Shown one piece after another: positions 9,273 through 17,871 of a DNA stretch of 64,000 bases (positions are counted from its first letter, which is position 1; the number at the start of each line of letters is the position of its first letter). This DNA comes from an uncultured Candidatus Melainabacteria bacterium. GTDB lineage: Bacteria; Cyanobacteriota; Vampirovibrionia; Gastranaerophilales; Gastranaerophilaceae. A program made the translations under genes and the position numbers. Location of the stretch: NCBI GenBank assembly GCA_934700335.1, contig CAKUXM010000002.1:174685-238684 (forward strand), written 5' to 3'. A model generated the notes under the pieces. The model was not told where the DNA came from and made no database searches. It worked only from the letters and a program-made list of their open reading frames with translations.

Positions 9273-9295
9273 CAAAAGGTATGCCATCAACTTCT

Positions 9296-9751
9296 CTATT
9301 CCCCACGTTTCATCAATACAACGCCAAAAGGTATTAAAAAGAATGCAGTCAAAAGCGTTGCTATAATTAGTAAAAAGTGAACTTCTTTTATACTAAAAGT
9401 ATCTACGTCATTCTTTAAATATTCATTAAATTCACTGGTTTTATTCGTTGCAAAATCAGTATTCAAAAGTTCTGTTTTAACGGTCTTTTCGCCATCAACA
9501 AATTTTTGAATAACATAAACTTGTTGAACAGGAAATCTTTTAGTCTTCTTCCAATACCAACCTGCATTATCAATATTATCCAGATCGTAAGTTTTAAAAA
9601 CTTGATTTTGATAAAACAATTTTCGCAACTGGCAAGAGTTTTCAGCCTTTGAACACACAAATTCTTTTGAACTTGTAATTGCGTAAAATTGTACAAAAAA
9701 CAGTGCAATAAATATAAAGCCTATAAGTTTATTAATCAACTTATCACCCAT
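9296..9751 (-). CDS. membrane protein of unknown function, two helices
   Basis: Not recognised. Of 151 residues, 9-24 and about 122-146 are hydrophobic, leaving a soluble loop of about 95 residues on one side of the membrane, probably the periplasmic side. The loop has two cysteines close together (CSKAENSC, about 33-40) that could form a disulfide. The start codon shares one base with the clpX stop (TAATG), so its translation is probably coupled to clpX. Confidence 0.6.
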   Translation of the reverse strand: MGDKLINKLIGFIFIALFFVQFYAITSSKEFVCSKAENSCQLRKLFYQNQVFKTYDLDNIDNAGWYWKKTKRFPVQQVYVIQKFVDGEKTVKTELLNTDFATNKTSEFNEYLKNDVDTFSIKEVHFLLIIATLLTAFFLIPFGVVLMKRGE

Positions 9752-11058
9752 TATGCAATTTCTTCTTTAGCCTTCGCACTTTTTTTAGGAAGTTTAATCA
9801 ATTCAGCCTTATTTCTGTTTTCAACCATTTCTCTTGTTATAGTGAACTTTTTAACATCACCTTTCGTTGGAACATCATACATAACGTCTAACATAAGTTC
9901 TTCAACGATTGAACGCAATGCTCTAGCTCCTGTTTTACGTTTGATAGCTTCTTGTGCAATCAATTCAATTGCATCATCATCATATTCTAAATCAACACCG
10001 TCCATTTTTAATAGACATTGATATTGTTTCAAAATAGCATTCTTTGGTTCTGTTAAAATCATTTTCAAAGTTTTTTCATCTAATTGGTCAAGTACTGCAT
10101 AAACTGGAACACGACCAATAAATTCTGGAATTAAACCGAATTTTAGCAAGTCTTCTGGTTGTAATTTCTTCAACATTTTAGATGCAGCTGCTTCTTTATC
10201 AGCTTTAGTCATAATCTTAGCACCAAAACCAACAGAAGTGCCTTCTTCAGCTCTTCTTTCAACAATCTTATCCAAACCTACAAACGCACCACCAACAATA
10301 AACAAGATGTTGCTTGTATCAATTTGGATAAATTCTTGATGAGGGTGTTTTCTTCCGCCTTGTGGTGGAACATTAGCAACTGTACCTTCAATCATTTTTA
10401 ATAACGCTTGTTGTACGCCTTCACCAGATACATCTCTTGTGATTGAAGTATTTTCTGATTTTCTTGCAATCTTATCTATTTCGTCAATATAAATAATACC
10501 TTTTTCTGCTTTTTGCGCATCGTAATCAGCAGCTTGATATAATCTTAACAAAATGTTTTCAACGTCATCACCTACATAACCAGCTTCTGTTAATGTTGTA
10601 GCATCTGCAACTGCAAATGGTACATCTAAAAGTTTTGCCAATGTTTGTGCTAACAATGTTTTACCACTACCAGTTGGTCCAACTAGTAGAACGTTTGATT
10701 TTTGAATTTCAACGTCTGTTTTACCAACTTCTTTATTATGTTTCAATCTCTTGTAGTGGTTGTAAACTGCAACAGATAAAACTTTTTTAGCATCGTCTTG
10801 ACCAACAATATGCTCATCTAAGTAAGCTTTAATTTCGTGTGGTTTTGGAATGTCTTTAAATTCGCCGTCAGCTTTTTTAGCTTCATCAGCTTTTTCTTTT
10901 TCTTTGCCTTCAAAAATTTCTTCGTCTAAAATTTCGTTACAAAGCTCTACGCATTCATCACAAATATAAACTTCAGGACCTGCAATAAGTTTTTTTACCT
11001 GGTCTTGAGTTTTACCACAAAATGAACATTTTAATCTGCTGTCATCATGTTTAGGCAT
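9751..11058 (-). CDS. clpX: ATP-dependent Clp protease ATP-binding subunit ClpX
   Basis: ClpX is the AAA+ unfoldase that feeds tagged proteins to ClpP. The N-terminal zinc-binding domain has CSFC at residues 11-14 and CDEC at 33-36. The AAA+ core follows with Walker A (GPTGSGKT), Walker B (IIYIDEIDKI) and arginine-finger region DVSGEGVQQALLKMIEGT. The tyrosine pore loop GYVG (AGYVGDDVENILL) and RKTGARALRSI in sensor 2 are typical. The length of 435 residues is normal. It lies 31 nt after clpP in the conserved tig-clpP-clpX order, probably as one operon. Confidence 0.97.
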   Translation of the reverse strand: MPKHDDSRLKCSFCGKTQDQVKKLIAGPEVYICDECVELCNEILDEEIFEGKEKEKADEAKKADGEFKDIPKPHEIKAYLDEHIVGQDDAKKVLSVAVYNHYKRLKHNKEVGKTDVEIQKSNVLLVGPTGSGKTLLAQTLAKLLDVPFAVADATTLTEAGYVGDDVENILLRLYQAADYDAQKAEKGIIYIDEIDKIARKSENTSITRDVSGEGVQQALLKMIEGTVANVPPQGGRKHPHQEFIQIDTSNILFIVGGAFVGLDKIVERRAEEGTSVGFGAKIMTKADKEAAASKMLKKLQPEDLLKFGLIPEFIGRVPVYAVLDQLDEKTLKMILTEPKNAILKQYQCLLKMDGVDLEYDDDAIELIAQEAIKRKTGARALRSIVEELMLDVMYDVPTKGDVKKFTITREMVENRNKAELIKLPKKSAKAKEEIA

Positions 11059-11089
11059 GCTGAAAATTCTCCTAAAATCTACCTATAAA

Positions 11090-11677
11090 TTAAACTGCAT
11101 CTCTAGATACAACTTTATCAATCATACCGTATTCAAGAGCTTCTTGAGGAGTCATGATGTAATCACGGTCTGTATCTTTTTCGATTTTCTTTAATGATTG
11201 TCCTGTGTTAGATGCTAAAATTTCATTTAATGATTTTTTAATTCTGATAATTTCAGCAGCTTGAATTTCGATATCAGTAGCTTGACCTTGAGCGCCACCT
11301 AAAGGTTGGTGAATTAAAACTCTTGAATGTGGTAAAGCTAATCTCTTACCTTTTGTACCGCTTGAAAGTAAGAAGGCACCCATTGAAGCAGCTTGACCTA
11401 AACAAATTGTTGAAACGTCAGCTCTTATGTGTTGCATTGTATCGTAAATTGCGAAACCAGCTGTAACAGATCCCCCTGGAGAGTTGATGTATAACATGAT
11501 ATCTTTTTCTGGGTTTTCAGAATCTAATAACAATAATTGAGCAACGATTAAGTTTGCTACCATATCATCAATTGGAGTTCCTAAGAAGATGATTCTTTCT
11601 CTTAATAATCTTGAGAAGATATCAAAAGAGCGTTCACCTCTGCTTGATTGTTCTATTACTACTGGTACAAAACTCAT
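11090..11677 (-). CDS. clpP: ATP-dependent Clp protease proteolytic subunit ClpP
   Basis: ClpP is the serine peptidase that forms the tetradecameric degradation chamber for ClpX substrates. The catalytic triad is visible: S98 in GQAASMGAFLL, H123 in RVLIHQPLGG, and D172 in DTDRDYIMTP. The oxyanion-region segment NSPGGSVTAG is at 65-74. Length (195 residues) and family signatures are standard. It lies between tig and clpX, 33 nt after tig. Confidence 0.97.
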   Translation of the reverse strand: MSFVPVVIEQSSRGERSFDIFSRLLRERIIFLGTPIDDMVANLIVAQLLLLDSENPEKDIMLYINSPGGSVTAGFAIYDTMQHIRADVSTICLGQAASMGAFLLSSGTKGKRLALPHSRVLIHQPLGGAQGQATDIEIQAAEIIRIKKSLNEILASNTGQSLKKIEKDTDRDYIMTPQEALEYGMIDKVVSRDAV

Positions 11678-11710
11678 TTTTATTTCCTTTCTATATAATA
11701 TTATATTTAA

Positions 11711-13006
11711 TTAGTCTACATATTCTACTGTGTTATTTTCTGCCAAGAAATTAGCAACTTTTTCGTTGATAACTTGTTGAGATAATGAACTTAAGAAGCC
11801 TGGATTTTGAGATAATTGTTTCATCAATGATGTTTTATCCATTTGGTAAGCGTTTTGCATTTTTTCTAATTTTGCTTCCATATCATTAGCTTCAACAGTT
11901 AATTTTTCTTCTGATGCAATTTTATCGATGATTAAAGAGTTTTTAATTCTTTTTTCAGCATCTTCTTTTAATTGGCTCATGATACCTTCTTCACCATATT
12001 GTTGAAGAGCTTGTTCATAAGTAAAACCTTGCATTGCTAATTTTTGTTTGTATTCGTCTAACAAGTGATTGCATTCTCTTTCAATCATTGTTTCTGGAAT
12101 TTCTAACTCAGTGTTTTCAATAACTTTGTCAAAAATAGCTTCGTCAGCTTTTGATTTATTTTGATCGTCTCTTGCTTTTTCAAGATATTTTTGAATATCA
12201 GCTTCTAAATCAGACATTGTCTCAAATGGACCAACTTTTTTTGCAAATTCATCGTTCAATTCTGGAACAACTTTTTGTCTGATTTCGTGAAGTTTAATTT
12301 TAAATGTAGCAGGAGCACCAGCTAATTTTTCTTCATGGTAATTTTCTGGAAATTTAACTTCGATATCAAATTCTTCTCCTGCATTATGACCAACTAATTG
12401 TTCAGCAAAACCAGGTATAAAGCTTGAATTAGCAATATCTAATGTGTAATTTTTACCGGAACCGTTTTTAATTTGTTCACCGTTTACATAACCGACAAAA
12501 TCGAATGTTACTAAGTCAGTAGCTTCTGATGGTCTATCTACAACAATTTCAGATGTAACAGCACGTTGTTTAATGTTATCCATTGCTTTATCAAAAGCAT
12601 CTTCAGGGATTTTTTCTGATTCAACTTTTACTGTCATACCTTTGTATTCGCCTAATTTAACTTCAGGTCTTAATTCAATTGTAGCTTTGATTTTTAAATC
12701 TTCGCCAATATTGAATTCGTAAGAATCAACACTTGGTTGAGTTACGATGTCATAATTATTTTCCTTAATAACTTCCTGGAAAACTCTTGGAAGCATTGAT
12801 TCTAATGCTTCGTATTTAATTCTTTCTTTACCAACGTTTTGTTCAACGATAGGTCTTGGAGCTTTACCTCTTCTGAAACCTGGAATGTTGATGTGTTGTG
12901 AAATTCTTTGTACAGCTCTGTTATAAGCATCTACTGCTTCTTGTGCTGGAACTTCTATGTTTAATTTTACGATGTTTTTTTCTTGTTTTTCTACTTGTGT
13001 CTTCAT
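11711..13006 (-). CDS. tig: trigger factor (ribosome-associated chaperone and peptidyl-prolyl isomerase)
   Basis: Trigger factor docks at the ribosome exit tunnel and shields nascent chains. The ribosome-binding domain has the signature IPGFRRGKAPRPI (about residues 42-54). The FKBP-like isomerase domain is at about 150-240 (DLVTFDFVGYVNG), and the alpha-helical chaperone domain fills the C-terminal half. I start it at the ATG at 13006, which has AGGTGA five bases upstream; a GTG three codons earlier (13015) is possible but would overlap that ribosome site. It leads the tig-clpP-clpX run. Confidence 0.96.
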   Translation of the reverse strand: MKTQVEKQEKNIVKLNIEVPAQEAVDAYNRAVQRISQHINIPGFRRGKAPRPIVEQNVGKERIKYEALESMLPRVFQEVIKENNYDIVTQPSVDSYEFNIGEDLKIKATIELRPEVKLGEYKGMTVKVESEKIPEDAFDKAMDNIKQRAVTSEIVVDRPSEATDLVTFDFVGYVNGEQIKNGSGKNYTLDIANSSFIPGFAEQLVGHNAGEEFDIEVKFPENYHEEKLAGAPATFKIKLHEIRQKVVPELNDEFAKKVGPFETMSDLEADIQKYLEKARDDQNKSKADEAIFDKVIENTELEIPETMIERECNHLLDEYKQKLAMQGFTYEQALQQYGEEGIMSQLKEDAEKRIKNSLIIDKIASEEKLTVEANDMEAKLEKMQNAYQMDKTSLMKQLSQNPGFLSSLSQQVINEKVANFLAENNTVEYVD

Positions 13007-13035
13007 ATCTCTCACCTATTAGTACTACTAGTTAA

Positions 13036-13063
13036 ATTATACCAAGTAAAGATTGATTGTAAA
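13036..13063 (-). promoter_or_regulatory. sigma-70-type promoter for tig-clpP-clpX
   Basis: On the minus strand TTTACA (13063-13058) and TATAAT (13041-13036) are 16 bp apart. The -10 is about 30 nt before the tig ATG. The -10 is a consensus box and is preceded by TTGG. Confidence 0.55.
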
Positions 13064-13103
13064 GTAATTTTAAATTTTATGGTAACATGGTGTAGGTTAA
13101 ATT

Positions 13104-14129
13104 ATGGAAAAATTATTAGAAAACGCAAAAACTACGCATATTCTTTCAAAAGAAGAACTGGTACAGATACTTTCCGATGAAAGCATTAATGACTTTCTTT
13201 TCAAAATAGCCGATGAAGTTAGAAAAGAACATGTTGGAAATGAGGTTCATCTTAGAGGTTTAATTGAATTTTCAAACATCTGCAAATGTAATTGCAAATA
13301 TTGCGGACTTAGAAAAGATAATCCAGAGCTTGAAAGATACAGATTAACTATCGAAGAATCCTACGATTTTGCCAAAAAGGCTAAAGACTACGGTTACAAA
13401 ACTGTTGTCCTACAATCCGGAGAAGATTCTTACTATTCCATAGAAAGACTTGTTAAACTTTTACAAGACATAAAAAAACTTGACCTTGCTATAACTCTAA
13501 GCATAGGTGAACGCTCATTTGAAGAATATAAAGCTTTCAAAGAGGCTGGTGCTGATAGATATTTAATTAGAATTGAAACTACAAACAAAGAATTATACAA
13601 AAAATTGCACCCAAATATGAGTTTTGAAAACCGTATTAGATGCTTAAAAGATTTAAAAACATTGGGTTACGAAGTTGGTACTGGTTGTCTTGTAGGATTG
13701 CCTGAACAATCAATTGAGTCATTGGCAAATGACATTCTTTTCTTCAAAGAAATTGATGCAGACATGATTGGCATTGGCCCATTCATTCCAAATCAAAATA
13801 CACCTCTTAAAGATGCAACCGGCGGCACTATTGAAATGGCTCTAAAAGTCATGGCTCTAACAAGAATACTTCTCCCTACAATAAATATTCCTGCAACAAC
13901 TGCAATGGAAACTCTTAATCCTAATGGCAGATTAATTGCGCTTCAATCAGGCGCAAATGTCGTTATGCCAAATGTTACAGAAGGCGATTACAGAAGAAAA
14001 TACGAAATTTATCCAGGAAAAATTTGTGTTGGCGATACTCCTGCCCATTGCAGAGACTGCATTTCAGGCAAAATCCAATCAATCGGTAGAACCGTTTCAA
14101 CAGGTTATGGATTTAGAATTGATAGATAG
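13104..14129 (+). CDS. hydE: [FeFe]-hydrogenase maturation radical-SAM protein HydE
   Basis: HydE is a radical SAM enzyme acting with HydF and HydG to build the H-cluster of [FeFe]-hydrogenase. The SAM cluster motif CxxxCxxC is C60, C64 and C67 in SNICKCNCKYCGL. Strong family segments include LQSGEDSYYSIERL, MSFENRIRCL, GIGPFIPNQNTPL and ILLPTINIPATTAMETL. The C-terminal CX7CX2C (CVGDTPAHCRDC), which holds the second cluster in some HydE, is kept. At 341 residues it is full length. hydF, hydG and the hydrogenase itself are not in the window, so the maturation genes are scattered. It implies anaerobic hydrogen metabolism. Confidence 0.93.
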   Translation: MEKLLENAKTTHILSKEELVQILSDESINDFLFKIADEVRKEHVGNEVHLRGLIEFSNICKCNCKYCGLRKDNPELERYRLTIEESYDFAKKAKDYGYKTVVLQSGEDSYYSIERLVKLLQDIKKLDLAITLSIGERSFEEYKAFKEAGADRYLIRIETTNKELYKKLHPNMSFENRIRCLKDLKTLGYEVGTGCLVGLPEQSIESLANDILFFKEIDADMIGIGPFIPNQNTPLKDATGGTIEMALKVMALTRILLPTINIPATTAMETLNPNGRLIALQSGANVVMPNVTEGDYRRKYEIYPGKICVGDTPAHCRDCISGKIQSIGRTVSTGYGFRIDR

Positions 14130-14157
14130 TGAGTTGTGAATAGTGAGTAGAGAATAG
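14128..14157. repeat. degenerate gtgagtag short repeat
   Basis: Imperfect units of gtgagttg / gtgaatag / gtgagtag that begin inside the hydE stop codon. Related to the tracts at 9024, 16271 and 20992. Confidence 0.65.
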
Positions 14158-14192
14158 GAACTTCCCCTCGCCACATTTGCAATAGTGAGTAG

Positions 14193-14248
14193 GGTGGGAA
14201 TATGAATAGAACATTTTGTATAAAAGTTAAATAATTTTCTTTCCCACC
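14193..14248. repeat. 56-nt inverted-end element, copy A
   Basis: It starts GGTGGGAA and ends TTCCCACC, with AACATTTT, AAAAGTTAAA and AATTTTCTTT inside. Copy B at 16405-16460 has the same length and most of the same sequence. It may be a tiny mobile repeat or a transcribed hairpin. Confidence 0.65.
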
Positions 14249-14260
14249 ATTTCATAAAAC

Positions 14261-14298
14261 AAAAAGAGGGCGAAGCCATTGGCTTCGCCCTCTTTTTG
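14261..14298. terminator. bidirectional terminator between hydE and the minus-strand gene at 14309
   Basis: A strong hairpin AGAGGGCGAAGCC / GGCTTCGCCCTCT with a 3-nt loop, flanked by A5 and T5 runs. It can stop transcription from both sides of this convergent gap. Confidence 0.85.
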
Positions 14299-14308
14299 TT
14301 TAAATTTA

Positions 14309-14629
14309 TTAGTAAGATACAGAACCTACATTGCTTTGGAACATTTTTTGTGCTGACTTAAATTCTGTTTCAACCAACGCTAGTTTTGATTGATAAGCCA
14401 ACATTTGTTGATCCAATTTCTTTTCCAACATCTGTAACTTTTCTCTACGTGCTTCCATTTGTTTTACAACAGGACTATTTGGATCTAAATCAGTACCTGC
14501 TGAAACTAATTCAGAAGTTTGCGAAGTCAAATCCATTTTTGCTTTTGAAACCAATTGGATTTTATATTCTAAATCCAACTTTTGTGCGTTCAAATAGCAC
14601 ATTCTCATATTTGCTGTTAGTAAACCCAT
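14309..14629 (-). CDS. short coiled-coil protein related to the ends of the 16.6-20.8 kb paralogues
   Basis: Not a family I can name. This 106-residue, nearly all-helical protein has no signal peptide. Its head MGLLTANMRMCYLNAQKLD aligns position by position with the head of the three long paralogues to its right: MGxxxxxxR, then L, K, EY, Q, A, L and EL at matching spacing. Its charged tail (about residues 55-100) matches their C-terminal coiled coil. It looks like a core version lacking the variable centre. It lies 11 nt after the 14641-14910 gene, probably co-transcribed. Confidence 0.65.
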   Translation of the reverse strand: MGLLTANMRMCYLNAQKLDLEYKIQLVSKAKMDLTSQTSELVSAGTDLDPNSPVVKQMEARREKLQMLEKKLDQQMLAYQSKLALVETEFKSAQKMFQSNVGSVSY

Positions 14630-14640
14630 TTTCGTTTTCC

Positions 14641-14910
14641 TTATCTAGTTTCGTTAAGATTCTTACCTTTTAAGAATGCGTGTTGATTGTTTTCTGCAAT
14701 CAATGATTCCATTCTGTTCAACTGATGACGGTGATAATTCAATCTATATTGAGCCATCTTCAATTTCTTCTTTACAGTCAATGCTTCCTTTAAAGCTTGT
14801 ATCAAGTCTCCGAAGATTGCTTGTACGAAGTTTGTTTTGCTTATAAAGTTTTTAGCATATCCTAAAAAGTTTTTGAATCTTCTAAGGTCAGTTTGTAAAG
14901 CTTCAAGCAT
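14641..14910 (-). CDS. small helical protein of unknown function
   Basis: Not recognised. It has 89 residues, is predicted largely helical, is rich in lysine and leucine (e.g. DLIQALKEALTVKKKLKMAQ), and has no signal peptide or membrane helix. It is the first gene of a two-gene unit with 14309-14629. An HLR1-like direct repeat lies about 73 nt upstream. A chaperone or partner of the neighbouring coiled-coil protein is possible but unproven. Confidence 0.55.
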   Translation of the reverse strand: MLEALQTDLRRFKNFLGYAKNFISKTNFVQAIFGDLIQALKEALTVKKKLKMAQYRLNYHRHQLNRMESLIAENNQHAFLKGKNLNETR

Positions 14911-15234
14911 TGCTTATTCCTTTTCACTTTAGCAGACCTTCTACTATATTAAAAACATGTCAAACTTAATAATTGCTTGTTTTTTAACCTCAGTTAACAT
15001 GTCTTAATCATGTGCAGTCTACTTTATCTCCGGTTACACTCAAAAAGAATACATCTCTTTTCGTCTCCGTATGTTTTATCGGCATAGATTTTTTAAACTT
15101 TAGGTCTTGAGGGATAAATTTATACAAATTGTAATAAAACTTTACACAATTCGCTAAAGTTTTTACTATAACGTTGTTTACAAAAATGTTATTTAATATA
15201 ACTCTTATTAAAGTTCGTAGTATCATTTCACCAA
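14911..15234. other. 324-nt stretch with regulatory repeats
   Basis: No convincing gene. It carries the presumed promoter of 14641-14910, an HLR1-like repeat (14983-14998) and several ACATG words. A 72-codon reading frame (15008-15226) directly follows the 15235 gene, but its composition and lack of a ribosome site give it little support. Confidence 0.5.
14983..14998. promoter_or_regulatory. HLR1-like direct repeat, imperfect
   Basis: TTTAAC-ctca-GTTAAC, two hexamers 10 bp apart, about 73 nt before the start of 14641-14910. It has the spacing of the exact HLR1 matches at 20907, 37766 and 55751, but the core is TTAAC instead of TTACA. Confidence 0.35.
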
Positions 15235-16089
15235 CTATAAGTTTTGAATAGCCTTAGAATCAGAATCGATAGATTCTTTAAGCATTTTTCTTACAATTTC
15301 ACCTTGTGTATCAAGCATTTTACAAACTGTTTCAATGTTTCTAACCTTATTTGAAAGGATAGTATCAGCATTTGCCAAGATATTACTTGAAACACTTTGA
15401 TATGCAGATAATGCAGCAGAAGAAGTACCTTGCATTAAGTTACCCATTACAACGGCAGGTAAACCATATTCGCCTAAATAAGGTGCAGCAGCAGTCAAAA
15501 TACCACCCCAACCAGAAACTAATCCGGCTAAAGGCATGACAACATTTTGGAAACCTAAACCGTATCCATTTGCTTTACCAACACCGTATGCAACAGAGCT
15601 TGCGATATCAGCAATACCGCCAACACTACTTGCACCACCTGTTGCAGTGCCAGAATTTGCCATTGAACCTATTCCAGAAATCAATGAACCTATACCAGAT
15701 ACGCCAGCAGCACCACCAGTCGCTTTACCAGAACCTAAGCCCCAGCTTACAGGTGCAGCACCACTTGGAAATCCTGAATAATTATACAAGTTTGAAACAC
15801 CAAAAGAAGATGTTGAACCACTTGAAGAAGGTGTCCAATATGATGTACCCGGAATGTTCATTGAACTTGTACCGCCCATTGTTGTCATAAACGCTGACGG
15901 TGCAAATAAACTTGCTAATTGGTATAAAAAGCCACCAGCTTGTTCAAAGCCAGTACCCGCACCAACTGAACCAGAAACGGTCAAGTCTCTTAGGCGGTCG
16001 TATGTTTCATACAACTGACATTTTGCATCACCTGATGCTGATCCAAATCGGTTTGCTATTACTAACAAGCTATCATTCTTGTAAGACAT
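15235..16089 (-). CDS. Gly/Ala/Ser-rich protein with hydrophobic segments, no signal peptide
   Basis: Not recognised; 284 residues. Residues 1-70 are ordinary soluble sequence and about 70-175 are rich in Gly, Ser and Ala (GSGKATGGAAGVSGIGSLIS). Residues about 180-225 contain hydrophobic stretches (VVMPLAGLVSGWGGILTAAA). The last 60 residues form an amphipathic helix with a charged end (ESIDSDSKAIQNL). Hydrophobic centre, helical tail and no signal peptide recall type III translocators, but that is analogy only. It sits beside the coiled-coil family and has a 10-bp-period TTTAAC repeat about 150 nt upstream. Confidence 0.6.
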   Translation of the reverse strand: MSYKNDSLLVIANRFGSASGDAKCQLYETYDRLRDLTVSGSVGAGTGFEQAGGFLYQLASLFAPSAFMTTMGGTSSMNIPGTSYWTPSSSGSTSSFGVSNLYNYSGFPSGAAPVSWGLGSGKATGGAAGVSGIGSLISGIGSMANSGTATGGASSVGGIADIASSVAYGVGKANGYGLGFQNVVMPLAGLVSGWGGILTAAAPYLGEYGLPAVVMGNLMQGTSSAALSAYQSVSSNILANADTILSNKVRNIETVCKMLDTQGEIVRKMLKESIDSDSKAIQNL

Positions 16090-16239
16090 TTCTCTAGTTT
16101 CTTCCTTTTTGTGTTTACGTACGTTCTTGTCATGCTACTACTTTGGTAAATAACATGATTATATATTACACATTATATTTAATTTTTTTATTTTTTTTGT
16201 CAACCAAATGTATGATATTTTAAGGATTTTTACGATATT

Positions 16240-16255
16240 TTTAACATGATTTAAC
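16240..16255. promoter_or_regulatory. HLR1-like direct repeat, imperfect
   Basis: TTTAAC-atga-TTTAAC, 10-bp period, about 150 nt upstream of 15235-16089. It is looser than the exact HLR1 matches elsewhere. Confidence 0.3.
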
Positions 16256-16270
16256 ATGCCAGAAATTTGG

Positions 16271-16303
16271 AATAGTGAGTAGGTGTTAGTGAGTAGTGAG
16301 TAG
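16271..16303. repeat. degenerate gtgagtag short repeat
   Basis: Imperfect tandem units (aatagtgagtag, ttagtgagtag, tgagtag) of the same type as at 9024, 14128 and 20992. Confidence 0.65.
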
Positions 16304-16404
16304 AAATTTGTTTCTCCTTTTTGTGGCGAGGGGAAATAAATAACTAATTCCCTTCTCACAATGTAATGGGAGAAGATGTCCTATAGGGACAGATGAGGCA
16401 GTAG

Positions 16405-16460
16405 GGTGGAAATCTGAATAAAACATTTTATAAAAAAGTTAAACAATTTTCTTTCCCACC
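16405..16460. repeat. 56-nt inverted-end element, copy B
   Basis: Begins GGTGGAAA and ends TTCCCACC. It is a close relative of 14193-14248, with the same length and orientation. Confidence 0.65.
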
Positions 16461-16583
16461 GTGTTTGCTGGTGAAAAAATCTCATAATTTTTATTTTTAA
16501 TTCTTTACCTATATTAAATTCCCACCCTGCTTTTTGTATAAATGAAAAATCAACTAAAAGAACGCCTATTCACTATTCACTAC

Positions 16584-16622
16584 AAAAGGAGCCGGTGCAA
16601 ACTTGTGCACCGGCTCCTTTTT
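16584..16622 (-). terminator. terminator after the 16648-17871 gene
   Basis: A hairpin AGGAGCCGGTGCA / TGCACCGGCTCCT with A/T flanks, 25 nt beyond the stop on the minus strand. Confidence 0.85.
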
Positions 16623-16647
16623 TGCTTTTTTATGTTTCGTCTATTTA

Positions 16648-17871
16648 CTAACCGTTGAATGTCTTGAATGTATCTTCTACGTTCTTATCCATTACTTTCT
16701 TAACGGCTTCCATTTCTGTTTGCAATGCGTTATGTTCTGTATCAAGCTGTTTCAATCTCAATTCAAGAGTTCTATCTTGTTGTTGAATAATTGATGTTTT
16801 TGCGTTGATATCAGCATTTGTTTTTTCGTATTGTTGAGTTTCATAATAATACTGATTCATCGCTTGGTTATAAGCTTCTTCATTTGTTTTTGTTTCAGTA
16901 TTCAAATTGAATGATGTATTATAATCTTTCAATTTAATTGAAGAAAATCTACCAGTACCAGAAGCATCATCCATTAACGCATAGCTTGAACGTACTACTT
17001 CTGAATCAACTTGTGATGTATAATATTGTTTTAATGGGTCTTGTTTATCAAGTTGACTTATTTCGCCAGAATTGTTTTGTGTAGATTTAATACAATCTTG
17101 CAATTCTTCTTCTGTACAATAATAAGTTGTGCCATTTTTAACAAATGTATAAACATCTTTGCCTGCATTGATAGCTTCCGCAATCTTAGTGTTTGGGTTA
17201 TCCTCTGCAATTTTCTTCAATGTTGCATCTGTATTAGGGTCAGTTTTATCAGCAACGCTTGCAGAAGTATTACCTAATTTGTAACCTGATAAATTACCAT
17301 TATAAATTGTAGCATCTGTTGAAGCTGCAATATTACCTATATAGTAATCACCGTTTGCTGTTTTCCAGATTTTTGCATCATCTGCAACTGTAGCACCCGC
17401 CAATTTCAATTGACTTCTTGCTTTATCTAACTCTTTAGCATCTGTGATTTCTGAGAAAACATTTCCGTTGTATGAGAATGCACCACCTGCTTCAGCCTTA
17501 ATTGTTTGACCTGTAAGTTTTTTAACATCAACTTTAACTTGTGGGTTAGTGTTTGTATTTTCGATACCTTTAATTTCTTTTTCAAAATATCTGTACTTAA
17601 CAGCGTAGTTGTATCCTTCTTCTTCATCAGTTGGTACCATGTCTGTGATTTCAAAATTATTTTGACCATCTGAGAAAGAATATTGTGTAGATACATAATC
17701 TTCTTGATTTGGAACAGTTGGAACAGATAGACCTAACATCTGATTCCATAATTCTGCACTCTGATTACCCAAAGCTGTTCTTGCTTGGTTAATCTGTTGT
17801 CCTTGATATTCGCAATTTGTTTTTCTTGCAGCAAGACCTAAATATCTCGCTTGTGAAGCTGCCATTCCCAT
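16648..17871 (-). CDS. paralogue 1 of a family with conserved coiled ends and a variable centre
   Basis: The family is unknown to me. It has 407 residues and no signal peptide. The first ~110 (MGMAASQARYLGLAARKTN, then LWNQMLGLSVPTVP, then YSFSDGQNN) are almost the same as in paralogue 2 and clearly related to paralogue 3. The last ~85 form a coiled coil (QQQDRTLELRLKQLDTEHNA) ending EDTFKTFNG. The centre (about 115-310) differs between copies. Conserved helical ends around a variable middle is the plan of flagellin and other self-assembling export substrates. With the FliI-type ATPase at 4.2 kb, a role as an exported structural protein is a reasonable inference. Confidence 0.65.
   Translation of the reverse strand: MGMAASQARYLGLAARKTNCEYQGQQINQARTALGNQSAELWNQMLGLSVPTVPNQEDYVSTQYSFSDGQNNFEITDMVPTDEEEGYNYAVKYRYFEKEIKGIENTNTNPQVKVDVKKLTGQTIKAEAGGAFSYNGNVFSEITDAKELDKARSQLKLAGATVADDAKIWKTANGDYYIGNIAASTDATIYNGNLSGYKLGNTSASVADKTDPNTDATLKKIAEDNPNTKIAEAINAGKDVYTFVKNGTTYYCTEEELQDCIKSTQNNSGEISQLDKQDPLKQYYTSQVDSEVVRSSYALMDDASGTGRFSSIKLKDYNTSFNLNTETKTNEEAYNQAMNQYYYETQQYEKTNADINAKTSIIQQQDRTLELRLKQLDTEHNALQTEMEAVKKVMDKNVEDTFKTFNG

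Larger units (their letters stand above)
8976..9295. other. 320-nt intergenic stretch made of repeats
   Basis: No gene is seen here. The stretch holds a degenerate gtgagtag-type simple repeat (9024-9060), then a structured element bounded by inverted TGTCAT/ATGACA ends (9068-9272), then CACAAAAGGTATG, which also follows the related element near 21.3 kb. The polA promoter is presumably within or just right of the polA start, but I cannot pick it out. Confidence 0.7.
16090..16647. other. 558-nt intergenic stretch with repeats
   Basis: No gene seen. From left to right it has the upstream region of 15235-16089 with a TTTAAC repeat (16240-16255), a gtgagtag tract (16271-16303), and a 14-mer TGTGGCGAGGGGAA at 16322-16335 whose exact reverse complement is at 14161-14174. 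Copy B of the GGTGGGAA element (16405-16460), a short inverted gtgaatag tract (16567-16583) and a terminator complete it. Confidence 0.65.

Noticed and set aside
14097..14279. 60-codon minus-strand frame over the hydE end
   Set aside because: It crosses the bidirectional terminator and the gtgagtag repeat and overlaps hydE.
15008..15226. 72-codon minus-strand frame after the 15235 gene
   Set aside because: No ribosome site, and it overlaps the regulatory repeats of the next gene; composition looks like translated AT-rich spacer.
16172..16203. TTGACA and TATAAT upstream of 15235-16089 as a promoter
   Set aside because: The spacing is 20 bp, too long for a confident sigma-70 call; left unassigned.
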